From: Pseudomonas turukhanskensis
Lineage (GTDB): Bacteria; Pseudomonadota; Gammaproteobacteria; Pseudomonadales; Pseudomonadaceae
Length of the DNA: 64,000 bases
NCBI RefSeq assembly: GCF_027922365.1
Contig: NZ_BSFN01000003.1
Location: forward strand, 151,478-215,477
Reading direction: 5' to 3'
Part shown: positions 37,635 through 45,841 of the stretch, piece by piece
How positions within the stretch are numbered: position 1 is the first letter of the stretch
Layout: each line of letters opens with the position of its first letter
Notes under the pieces: generated by a model
The model's input: the letters and a program-made list of their open reading frames with translations, nothing else
The model's database searches: none
What the model was told of the DNA's origin: nothing
Program-made: the position numbers and the translations under genes

Positions 37635-38671
37635 TGGCCGCCATTTGCATTGTCGGCAGCGGCATGGTCAGTGCTGTGGGGCTGGATGCACCGTCCAGTT
37701 GTGCAGCGATTCGCTGCGCCATCGATAACTTTCAGAAAACCCGCTTTATGGACCAGGGCGGGGAGTGGCAGCTGGCCGCCACCGTGCCGCTGGAGTCACC
37801 CTGCCGAGGCCGTGAGAAGTTGGTGAAGATGGCCGCTCGGGCCATTGCCGAAGCCCTGCGCCAAGCGCCTGGGCTGACGGTGCAAGACACGCCGCTGCTG
37901 CTGGGGGTGGCGGAGCTTGAGCGCCCCGGGCGCCTGGCGGACCTGGATATCAATCTGCTGCACGACGTGGAGCGCGAGTTGGGTGTGCAGTTTCATCCGG
38001 CGTCCAACGTGATTGCCCGTGGGCGGGTAAGCGGCGCCGTGGCGCTGCTCAATGCGCGCAAGCTGATTCATGGCGGTGGCCACCGGCATGTGCTGATTGC
38101 CGGCGTCGACTCGTTTCTCAATGCCAGCACCATCAGCGCCTACGAGCGGCGCGAGCGCTTGCTGACCAGTGAAAACTCCAACGGCTTTATTCCGGGGGAG
38201 GGCGCCGCTGCCGTGGTGATCGCTGCACCGGTACACGACGAGCAGCCACAACTGGTTTGCGTCGGCCTGGGGTTCGGCATGGAAAAAGCCACCGTTGAAG
38301 CCGAGGACACGCCGCTGCGAGCCGACGGCCTGGCGCAGGCCATTCGCGGCGCCCTGGCTGAAGCCGGCTGTGGGCTGGAGGCCATGGATTACCGGCTTAC
38401 CGATATCTCCGGCGAGCAGTATTACTTCAAGGAAGCCGCCTTGGCCCTGAGCCGCACCTTGCGCGTGCGCAAACCCGACTTCCACCTCTGGCACCCGGCC
38501 GACTGCATCGGCGAATGCGGCGCTGCCATCGGCCCGGCCATGCTCGCCGTGGCCCTGGCTGCCAGCCGCAAAGGCTATGGCGACGGCCCCAACGTGTTTT
38601 GTCACCTGGGTAACGACGCCGGTGAACGCGCCGTGGCGTTGCTCAGCTATCAGACCGTGAGGGCTGCCTGA
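37634..38671 (+). CDS. Catalytically degenerate ketosynthase-like protein of the Tse7 module
   Basis: A 345-aa thiolase/ketosynthase-fold protein. It keeps structural motifs such as SGAVALLNARKLI, GFIPGEGAAAVVI and ECGAAIGPAMLAVAL. At the nucleophile position, where active enzymes have TACASG, it reads GRVSG after a run with no Cys. The usual HGTST histidine is replaced in DISGEQYY, and GHTLGAAG becomes GECGAAIG. All three catalytic residues thus appear lost, so a binding or scaffolding role is likely. It matches the gene upstream of tse7 in P. aeruginosa and is coupled on both sides by TGATG overlaps. Confidence 0.85.
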   Translation: MAAICIVGSGMVSAVGLDAPSSCAAIRCAIDNFQKTRFMDQGGEWQLAATVPLESPCRGREKLVKMAARAIAEALRQAPGLTVQDTPLLLGVAELERPGRLADLDINLLHDVERELGVQFHPASNVIARGRVSGAVALLNARKLIHGGGHRHVLIAGVDSFLNASTISAYERRERLLTSENSNGFIPGEGAAAVVIAAPVHDEQPQLVCVGLGFGMEKATVEAEDTPLRADGLAQAIRGALAEAGCGLEAMDYRLTDISGEQYYFKEAALALSRTLRVRKPDFHLWHPADCIGECGAAIGPAMLAVALAASRKGYGDGPNVFCHLGNDAGERAVALLSYQTVRAA

Positions 38672-39837
38672 TGGCGAACGAAGTCTATGCCAACAGCATG
38701 GAGATCTCCTGCAAGTCGGCCAACGGCAAGTCGGTGGCAGCCTTTCCCGATGTGTGTTTCACCCCGCCGCAAGCACCGCCCACGCCCATGGGGGTGCCCA
38801 TTCCGTACCCCAACACCGGGATGGCCAGCGACACCACCAGCGGTACCCGCACGGTAAAAATCACCGGCAAGGAAGTGATGCTCAAGGACAAGAGCTACTT
38901 CAAGACCAGCTATGGCGACGAGGCCGGCTGCGCGCCGAAAAAGGGCATTATCACCAGCAAGATCAAGGGCAAGGTGTACTTCACCGCGTGGTCGATGAAC
39001 GTCAAGTTCGAAGGTGAAAACGTGGTGCGCAACTTCGACCTCACCACCCATAACCATGCCTCTCAGGGGCCCAACACCCCGCCCTGGCCCTACCTCGATA
39101 AAGCAGCGGTGGACGCAGGCACCTCGGCCTGTTCCAAAGAGATCAAAAAAGAGAAAAACGCCTGCAAGGACTTCAAGCCGGCCGGCAGTAAAGACGCCTG
39201 TTCGGCCCTTGGCCCGAAAGTGAAGCCCTCCGGCAAGAAGACCAGCCCTGAGGCTGACCGCGTGGCGGACAAATCGGCTGCGCATAACTGCCTGGCCGCG
39301 CGCCGGTGCGCCTTGCAGCCCTACAAACCCAGCGGCTGCTGCCCGCAACAGACCGCTCACCATCTGGTGGAGGCCAGTGCCTTGCACGTTACCGGCCGGG
39401 GCGGCAAAGACTCGGTGCCGTTGGCGGGCATTCGTGACTACAACGAGAACAAGGCACCGTGCGTGTGTGCAGAAGGGGTGAACCAGAACGTCGGCACCCA
39501 CGGCCTGATGCACACCTTTCAAAGCTCGACAGCAAAGCGGGCTCGCGTTGGCAACCTGACCGACCGTGACGGCAATGTCTTGCGCACGAAGAAAACCACC
39601 TACAAGACCGCCAAGACGCAAGCCATGGATGCCATGGCTAAAGCGTTTCCGCAGTCCAAATGTTCCAAGGCCTGCACCGAGGCCCAACTGGACCATTACC
39701 ACAAGCAATGTGGCATCAATGACCGCACCCCGATCAAGGCGGTGGAGACCGGGCAGACCGACGTCACCGCCGCCAACCGTTCCGTCGCCGCCCGTAATGC
39801 GCGGGTGGCTGCTGCCCGCGGCCGAGGCGGGCGTTAA
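38671..39837 (+). CDS. tse7: Tse7-like effector: DUF4150 PAAR-like domain fused to a GHH-type nuclease
   Basis: A 388-aa antibacterial effector. Residues 1 to about 125 are the DUF4150 PAAR-like tip domain (FPDVCFTPPQAPPTPMGVPI, PYPNTGMASDTTSGT, YFKTSYGDEAG, GKVYFTAWSMNVKFEG). A Cys- and Lys-rich linker leads to a Tox-GHH2-like nuclease domain with paired histidines at 230-231 (QTAHHLVEASAL) and GTHGLMH at 275-281. In P. aeruginosa Tse7 is a DNase delivered by VgrG1b. Start and stop are intact. The nuclease assignment rests on motif and synteny, not on alignment. Confidence 0.82.
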   Translation: MANEVYANSMEISCKSANGKSVAAFPDVCFTPPQAPPTPMGVPIPYPNTGMASDTTSGTRTVKITGKEVMLKDKSYFKTSYGDEAGCAPKKGIITSKIKGKVYFTAWSMNVKFEGENVVRNFDLTTHNHASQGPNTPPWPYLDKAAVDAGTSACSKEIKKEKNACKDFKPAGSKDACSALGPKVKPSGKKTSPEADRVADKSAAHNCLAARRCALQPYKPSGCCPQQTAHHLVEASALHVTGRGGKDSVPLAGIRDYNENKAPCVCAEGVNQNVGTHGLMHTFQSSTAKRARVGNLTDRDGNVLRTKKTTYKTAKTQAMDAMAKAFPQSKCSKACTEAQLDHYHKQCGINDRTPIKAVETGQTDVTAANRSVAARNARVAAARGRGGR

Positions 39838-39858
39838 ACCAGTTTGAGGATGCCTGAT

Positions 39859-40785
39859 ATGACAAGCCAATGGACCGACCTGTTTTCTTACGTCACCGGC
39901 GTGGTGCGCTACAACGACCTGGCTTACGTGGCCTCGGTGTCGGATGAAATGCGCGAAAACCGCGTAACCCACTCCTACGTCACCGAATGGGACGCGGGCA
40001 CCTGGCGCGTCGGCGATGAGGACGATGACCTGCTGCCCTGGGACGTGGTGGCCGCCACCCTGGTACACAAACCATTGGAGCAAGCCTTGTTTCTCGGCGC
40101 CAGCGGCAACGTGCTGGTGCTGGGCTCGGGCGATACCCACGAAGAGCAGATTCCCGACCACGAGGAGACCGGCATTTCCGGGCGTGGCAACCTGCGCGGG
40201 GTGTGCGCCGTCGAAGGCGTCGCCTACGCCTGCGGCATGGACCGCCAAGTGTACCGCCGCCATGGCGAAAACGACTGGCGCCCCCTGGACACCGGCGCCC
40301 GGCCACCGGCCGAAGACGAAGAAATCGTCGGCTTTGAAACCATCGGCGGCTTTAACAGCAAAGAGATTTACGCTGCTGGCTGGAACGGCGAAATCTGGGA
40401 ATTCGGCGGCAAGCGCTGGGTGCAGCGCGACAGCCCCACCAACCTGATACTCACCGCCTTGTGCTGCGGCGAAGACGGCTTCGTATACATTGCCGGTCAA
40501 AGCGGCACCTTACTGCGTGGGCGTAACGCCACTTGGGAAGTGCTGGAGCAGGAGGGTGTGGAAGAGGACCTGTGGAGCCTGGCCTGGTTTGACGGTGCCC
40601 TGTACGCCTCAAGCATGGTGGGCGTGTATCGCCTGGTGAATGACCAGTTGGAACTGGTAGACTTTGGTGATGCGCAGCCGTCCTCCTGCTTCCACCTGAG
40701 CGCCGCCGATGGTGTGTTGTGGAGCATCGCCAGCAAAGCCATTGTCGCGTTCGACGGCACTACCTGGACGCGGATCGACGGATGA
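39859..40785 (+). CDS. tsi7: Tsi7-like immunity protein
   Basis: A 308-aa acidic protein with repeated beta-rich blades of the form W-x-G-x-W (EWDAGTWRVGDEDDD, AAGWNGEIWEFGGKRWVQRD, GQSGTLLRGRNATWEV), suggesting a beta-propeller. It has no signal peptide, so it would neutralise the effector in the cytoplasm. The ATG at 39859 has GAGGA 8 bp upstream; ATG 39850 and TTG 39844 are alternatives. It follows the effector by about 20 bp and overlaps the next gene (ATGA), the usual layout of an effector-immunity pair. Confidence 0.78.
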   Translation: MTSQWTDLFSYVTGVVRYNDLAYVASVSDEMRENRVTHSYVTEWDAGTWRVGDEDDDLLPWDVVAATLVHKPLEQALFLGASGNVLVLGSGDTHEEQIPDHEETGISGRGNLRGVCAVEGVAYACGMDRQVYRRHGENDWRPLDTGARPPAEDEEIVGFETIGGFNSKEIYAAGWNGEIWEFGGKRWVQRDSPTNLILTALCCGEDGFVYIAGQSGTLLRGRNATWEVLEQEGVEEDLWSLAWFDGALYASSMVGVYRLVNDQLELVDFGDAQPSSCFHLSAADGVLWSIASKAIVAFDGTTWTRIDG

Positions 40786-42035
40786 TCGCCCGGGTACTCG
40801 ACCAGCACGCCGAAGAAGCCAGCTTCCTCGCCATTTTGCGCGACCATGCCGTGGGCGCGCCGAACTACGACCTGACGCACCTGGCCACGCTCGACAACCG
40901 CATCGATGCGCACCTGGACGGTTTGCAGGTCGCCGGCCTCAAGGGTCTGAATCTGCTGCTCGACCAGTTGCGCCCGGCGGCCAGTGGCGAAGTGTTTGCC
41001 GCCACCGTGCTGGCCTTTCGCATGGGCAACAGCCCGGCGTTGTCGACCCTCGGTGAATACCTGCGCACGAATGAGGAGGAGGGCGAGCGCTATTTTGCTG
41101 CCGCCCTCGGCTGGCTCGACTGGGCGCAGGTGCAGCCCTGGGTCGACCGCTTGCTGGCCTCGCCGGAGCCGCTGTTCCGCCGTCTGGGCCTGGCCGCCTG
41201 CGGCATGCACCACCACGACCCGGGCCCGGCGCTGCTATCGGCCCTAGGCAACAGCGACCCCAGCGTACTCGCCCGTGCCGCGCGCACCGCCGGCGAACTG
41301 CGCCGTCGCGACCTGATGCAACCCATTCGCCTGCACCGCCAGCACAGCGACGCCGCGCTGCGGTTCTGGAGCAACTGGGCAACCGCGCAAATGGGCGATG
41401 AAGAAGCGCTGGCGCTGCTGCAACCATTCGCCGAGCAACCCGGCCGCTATCAGGCGCGTGCGCTACACGTGGTGCTCGCCTGGCAACCGCGTGAAGCCAG
41501 CATGGCCTGGATTCGGCGCATGACCCAGGCACCGGCGCAACGCCGCATCGCCATCAAGGCCACCGGCCTGTTCGGTGACCCGGTGGCCTTGCCCTGGCTG
41601 CTGCAACAAATGCACGACCTGCCCATGGCGCGCGCGGCGGGGGAAGCATTCAGCCAGATCACCGGCCTCGACCTGGCCTTGCACGACCTGGAACTGCGCG
41701 ACAGCCCGGACTTCGACGCCGGCCCCACCGATGACCCTAACGACAGCAATGTGGCGATGGACCCGGACGAAAGCCTGCCCTGGCCCGACCCGCACCGGGT
41801 GCACACGTGGCTGCAACAACACAGCGCCAGCTTGCCGGCTGGCACGGCGTATCTGCTCGGCGCGCCCTTCAGCGAAGCCGCTTGCTGGCGCGCGCTGGGC
41901 AGCGGCAATCAGCGCCAGCGCCAGGTGGCCGCCGGGCTGCTGGCGCGTTATATCCCCACCCAGGCGCTGTTCCCGGTAAGCGCTCCGGCACAGCGGCAAA
42001 AGGCGCTGTTGAAAGGGCGATTAGCTGACAGCTGA
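40782..42035 (+). CDS. TIGR02270-family HEAT-repeat-like protein
   Basis: A 417-aa protein, starting MIARVLDQHAEEASFL. It contains repeated two-helix units (ALLSALGNSDPSVLARAARTAGELRRRDL; ALRFWSNWATAQMGDEEAL; IKATGLFGDPVALPWLLQQM) like HEAT repeats. The TIGR02270 family is found with T6SS vgrG/DUF4150 clusters, and the gene ends the Tse7 module in P. aeruginosa as well. Its role is not known to me; an adaptor or second immunity function is possible. It is the last T6SS-locus gene, 69 bp before dnaQ. Confidence 0.75.
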   Translation: MIARVLDQHAEEASFLAILRDHAVGAPNYDLTHLATLDNRIDAHLDGLQVAGLKGLNLLLDQLRPAASGEVFAATVLAFRMGNSPALSTLGEYLRTNEEEGERYFAAALGWLDWAQVQPWVDRLLASPEPLFRRLGLAACGMHHHDPGPALLSALGNSDPSVLARAARTAGELRRRDLMQPIRLHRQHSDAALRFWSNWATAQMGDEEALALLQPFAEQPGRYQARALHVVLAWQPREASMAWIRRMTQAPAQRRIAIKATGLFGDPVALPWLLQQMHDLPMARAAGEAFSQITGLDLALHDLELRDSPDFDAGPTDDPNDSNVAMDPDESLPWPDPHRVHTWLQQHSASLPAGTAYLLGAPFSEAACWRALGSGNQRQRQVAAGLLARYIPTQALFPVSAPAQRQKALLKGRLADS

Positions 42036-42104
42036 TCGCGCTCGCCTACGAATGTCGGGGTGAGCCGTGGTACGATTCGGCGCGTTTTTCACGGCGGATG
42101 TGCG

Positions 42105-42896
42105 ATGACAACTTTCAAAAACAGCGTTGAACGGTCGGTCGTTCTCGATACCGAAACCACCGGTATGCCGGTCACCGATGGCCACCGGGTGATCGAGATC
42201 GGTTGCGTCGAGCTGATTGGCCGCCGCCTCACTGGCCGGCATTTTCATGTGTACCTGCAACCCGATCGCGAGAGCGACGAGGGCGCCATTGCCGTCCACG
42301 GCATTACCAACGAATTTCTCGCCGACAAACCGCGTTTCAAGGAAGTGGCCGATGAGTTCTTCGAATTCATCAAAGATGCCCAGCTGATCATCCATAACGC
42401 CGCGTTCGACATCGGCTTTATCAACAACGAATTTGCCCTGCTGGGCCAGGACGACCGCGCCGACATCACCGAGCACTGCACCGTGCTCGACACCCTGATG
42501 ATGGCGCGCGAGCGCCACCCAGGGCAGCGCAACAACCTCGACGCCCTGTGCAAACGTTACGGCGTCGACAACTCAGGCCGTGAACTGCACGGCGCCTTGC
42601 TCGACGCCGAGATTCTCGCCGACGTCTTCCTGAACATGACTGGCGGCCAGACCAGCCTGTCGCTGGCCGGCAATGCTTCCGACGGCAACGGCGGCAATGG
42701 CGGCGCCAACCAATCCAGCGAAATCCGCCGCCTGCCCGCCGACCGCCCGCGTACCCGCGTCGTGCGCGCCAGCGAAGAGGACCTGGCCGCGCATGCCGTG
42801 CGTATGGGCCTGCTGGAAAAAGCCTCCGGCGCGTTGCCGTTGTGGGTGCAGATGGATGCGCCGGCGGTGGAAGCCGAGGCTGCCGAAACGGCCTAA
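42105..42896 (+). CDS. dnaQ: DNA polymerase III epsilon subunit (proofreading exonuclease)
   Basis: A 263-aa DEDDh 3'-5' exonuclease: Exo I VLDTETTGMP, Exo II IIHNAAFDIGFINNE, and Exo III with HGALLDAEILADVF. The C-terminal tail (after about residue 185) carries a Gly/Asn-rich linker and a clamp- or alpha-binding segment. The start is the ATG at 42105; the open frame to 42060 is not supported. In other pseudomonads it adjoins rnhA; here the T6SS locus separates the two. Confidence 0.96.
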   Translation: MTTFKNSVERSVVLDTETTGMPVTDGHRVIEIGCVELIGRRLTGRHFHVYLQPDRESDEGAIAVHGITNEFLADKPRFKEVADEFFEFIKDAQLIIHNAAFDIGFINNEFALLGQDDRADITEHCTVLDTLMMARERHPGQRNNLDALCKRYGVDNSGRELHGALLDAEILADVFLNMTGGQTSLSLAGNASDGNGGNGGANQSSEIRRLPADRPRTRVVRASEEDLAAHAVRMGLLEKASGALPLWVQMDAPAVEAEAAETA

Positions 42897-42920
42897 GCAC
42901 TACGTCCGCCTTCCACAATC

Positions 42921-43447
42921 GGCTCCCTATCCTTGAGGGAGAGGGCTGGGGTGAGGGGGAGCGCCAAACGTCGGTGTCTGGCCTTGCCCTCACCCCCGGC
43001 CCCTCTCCCGCAAGCGGGAGAGGGGTGCAGAACGACGTTCGTGCCTTCATCACCTTTCAGCCCCCTCTCCCTGAGGGAGAGGGTTGGGGTGAGGGGGAGC
43101 GCCAATCGTCGGTGCCTGGCCTTGCCCTCACCCCCGGCCCCTTTTCCGCAAGCGGGAGAGGGATGCAGAACGACGTTCGTGCCTTCGTCACCTTTCAGCC
43201 CCCTCTCCCTGGGGGAGAGGGTTGGGGTGAGGGGGAGCGCCGATTGTCGGTGCCTGGCCTTGCCCTCACCCCCGGCCCCTCTCCCGCACGCGGGAGAGGG
43301 GTGCAGAACGACGTTCGTGCCGTCATCACCTTTCAGCCCCCTCTCCCTGAGGGAGAGGGTTGGGGTGAGGGGGAGCGCCAATCGTCGGTGCCTGGCCTTG
43401 CCCTCACCCCTGGCCCCTCTCCCGCACGCGGGAGAGGGGTGCAGAGC
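42921..43447. repeat. Tandem array, about four copies of a 138-bp palindromic unit
   Basis: The CTTTCAGCC boundary recurs at 43052, 43190 and 43328 (spacing exactly 138 bp), with a first, more diverged copy before. Each unit carries CTCTCCCTGAGGGAGAG, GGGGTGAGGGGGAGCG, then the inverse CCCTCACCCCCGGCCCCTCTCCCGC. Because 138 is divisible by three, open frames run through all copies on both strands; these are not genes. The stretch 43448-43570 holds no gene; it should contain the ldcA promoter, which I could not pin down. Confidence 0.93.
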
Positions 43448-43570
43448 CGATGAGTTTGTTTTGCGACGTTTTCGTACAGTCCCCGCGCCAGGGGGTTACG
43501 CCCATCCGGGTGAGCCTCTAACCTGACGGCTGCGCGGGCCAGGGCCCGGTCACTCTTCAGGCGCTAACAC

Positions 43571-45823
43571 ATGTACAAAGACCTCAAGTTTCCCGTTCTT
43601 ATCGTGCACCGCGACATCAAGGCCGATACCGTGGCCGGCGACCGTGTGCGGGAGATCGCCCGCGAGCTGGAGCTCGAGGGTTTCACCATTATCTCTACCA
43701 CCAGTTCCACCGAAGGCCGCATCGTGGCTTCGACCCACCATGGCCTGGCCTGCATTCTGGTAGCCGCCGAAGGGGCAGGAGAGAATCAGCGTCTGCTGCA
43801 TGATGTGATCGAGCTGATCCGCATTGCCCGTGTACGCGCACCGCAGTTGCCGATTTTTGCCTTGGGCGAGCAGGTGACCATCGAGAATGCGCCGGTCGAA
43901 GCGATGGCCGACCTCAATCACCTGCGTGGTCTGCTTTATCTCTTCGAAGACACCGTGCCGTTCCTGGCCCGTCAGGTGGCCCGTGCGGCGCGCACCTACC
44001 TCGATGCCTTGCTGCCGCCGTTTTTCAAAGCGCTGGTGCAGCACACGGCCGAGTCCAATTACTCGTGGCACACCCCCGGCCACGGCGGTGGCGTGGCGTA
44101 TCGCAAGAGCCCGGTGGGGCAAGCGTTTCACCAGTTCTTCGGCGAGAACACCCTGCGTTCGGACCTCTCGGTATCGGTGCCGGAGCTGGGCTCGCTGCTG
44201 GACCACACCGGCCCCCTGGCCGAAGCCGAAACCCGCGCCGCGCGCAACTTTGGCGCTGACCACACCTACTTCGTGATCAACGGTACCTCCACGGCGAACA
44301 AGATTGTCTGGCATTCCATGGTCGGCCGTGACGACCTGGTGCTGGTGGATCGCAACTGCCACAAGTCGATTCTGCATTCGATCATCATGACCGGCGCCAT
44401 CCCGCTGTACCTGAGCCCGGAGCGTAACGAGCTGGGCATTATCGGGCCGATTCCGTTGAGCGAGTTCACCCGCGAATCCATCCAGGCGAAGATCGATGCC
44501 AGCCCGCTGGCTCGCGGTCGCGCGCCGAAGGTGAAGCTGGTGGTGGTGACCAACTCCACCTACGACGGCCTCTGCTACAACGCCGAGCTGATCAAGCAGA
44601 CCATCGGCGACAGCGTGGAAGTGGTGCATTTTGACGAGGCCTGGTACGCCTACGCCGCGTTCCATGAGTTTTATGCCGGCCGTTATGGCATGGGCACCTC
44701 GCGCACCGACGATGGCCCGCTGGTGTTTACCACCCATTCCACCCACAAGCTGCTGGCGGCCTTCAGCCAGGCGTCGATGATTCATGTGCAGGACGGCGGC
44801 GCGCGCCAGCTGGACCGTGATCGCTTCAATGAAGCCTTTATGATGCATATCTCCACTTCGCCGCAGTACGGCATCATCGCCTCTCTCGATGTGGCCTCGG
44901 CAATGATGGAGGGCCCGGCCGGGCGCTCGCTGATTCAGGAAACCTTTGACGAAGCGCTGAGCTTCCGCCGCGCGCTGGCCAGCCTGCGGCAGAACCTGAG
45001 TGCGGACGATTGGTGGTTCAGCATCTGGCAACCGCCACTGGCTGAAGGCGCCGACCATGTGACCACCGCCGACTGGGTGTTGCAGCCTGATGCGGATTGG
45101 CATGGCTTCGGTGATGTAGCCGATGACTACGTGTTGCTCGACCCGATCAAGGTCACCCTGGTGACCCCGGGCCTGACCGCGGGCGGTGCCTTAGGCGAGC
45201 GTGGCATTCCGGCTGCGGTGGTGAGCAAGTTCCTTTGGGAACGTGGCCTGGTGGTGGAGAAGACCGGCCTGTATTCCTTCCTGGTGCTGTTCTCCATGGG
45301 CATTACCAAAGGCAAGTGGAGCACCTTGCTCACTGAGCTGCTGGAGTTCAAGCGCAGTTACGACGCCAACGTGCGCCTGAGCAATTGCTTACCGTCGATT
45401 GTGCGTGAGGACGCCCGTTACCAGAACATGGGCCTGCGCGACCTGTGCGATGCGCTGCACGACTGCTACCGCGAAAACGCCACGCCAAAAGCGCTCAAAC
45501 GTATGTACACGGTGCTGCCGGAAGTGGCGATCAAGCCGGCCGACGCGTACAACCACCTGGTACGCGGTGAGGTGGAGGCGGTGCCTATCGATCAACTGCA
45601 AGGCCGAATTGCGGCGGTGATGCTGGTGCCGTATCCACCGGGCATTCCGCTGATCATGCCGGGCGAGCGCTTTACCGAGGCCACCCGCTCGATCATCGAT
45701 TACCTGGCGTTCGCCCGTACGTTCGACCGCAGCTTCCCTGGCTTCGATACCGATGTGCACGGTCTGCAGCACCAAGACAGCCCCGAAGGACGCTGCTATA
45801 CCGTTGACTGCATCAAGGAGTAA
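43571..45823 (+). CDS. ldcA: Lysine decarboxylase (Orn/Lys/Arg decarboxylase class I)
   Basis: A 750-aa PLP enzyme with the response-regulator-like N-terminal domain (MYKDLKFPVLIVHRDIKA) and the catalytic core: HTPGHGGGVAY, GADHTYFVINGTSTANK, VDRNCHKSILHS, HFDEAWYAY and the PLP lysine in STHSTHK near residue 394. It closely resembles P. aeruginosa LdcA, which makes cadaverine from lysine; arginine decarboxylase annotations exist for the same family. The adjoining permease gene supports a lysine/cadaverine role. Confidence 0.92.
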   Translation: MYKDLKFPVLIVHRDIKADTVAGDRVREIARELELEGFTIISTTSSTEGRIVASTHHGLACILVAAEGAGENQRLLHDVIELIRIARVRAPQLPIFALGEQVTIENAPVEAMADLNHLRGLLYLFEDTVPFLARQVARAARTYLDALLPPFFKALVQHTAESNYSWHTPGHGGGVAYRKSPVGQAFHQFFGENTLRSDLSVSVPELGSLLDHTGPLAEAETRAARNFGADHTYFVINGTSTANKIVWHSMVGRDDLVLVDRNCHKSILHSIIMTGAIPLYLSPERNELGIIGPIPLSEFTRESIQAKIDASPLARGRAPKVKLVVVTNSTYDGLCYNAELIKQTIGDSVEVVHFDEAWYAYAAFHEFYAGRYGMGTSRTDDGPLVFTTHSTHKLLAAFSQASMIHVQDGGARQLDRDRFNEAFMMHISTSPQYGIIASLDVASAMMEGPAGRSLIQETFDEALSFRRALASLRQNLSADDWWFSIWQPPLAEGADHVTTADWVLQPDADWHGFGDVADDYVLLDPIKVTLVTPGLTAGGALGERGIPAAVVSKFLWERGLVVEKTGLYSFLVLFSMGITKGKWSTLLTELLEFKRSYDANVRLSNCLPSIVREDARYQNMGLRDLCDALHDCYRENATPKALKRMYTVLPEVAIKPADAYNHLVRGEVEAVPIDQLQGRIAAVMLVPYPPGIPLIMPGERFTEATRSIIDYLAFARTFDRSFPGFDTDVHGLQHQDSPEGRCYTVDCIKE

Positions 45824-45841
45824 TTCAGTTTCGGGGGTTTC

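Noticed and set aside
42921..43447. CRISPR array
   Set aside because: Units are 138 bp and identical throughout; there are no unique spacers and no cas genes.
42842..43526. Open frames on both strands within the 138-bp array
   Set aside because: They exist only because the repeat length is a multiple of three; no ribosome sites and no protein-like composition.
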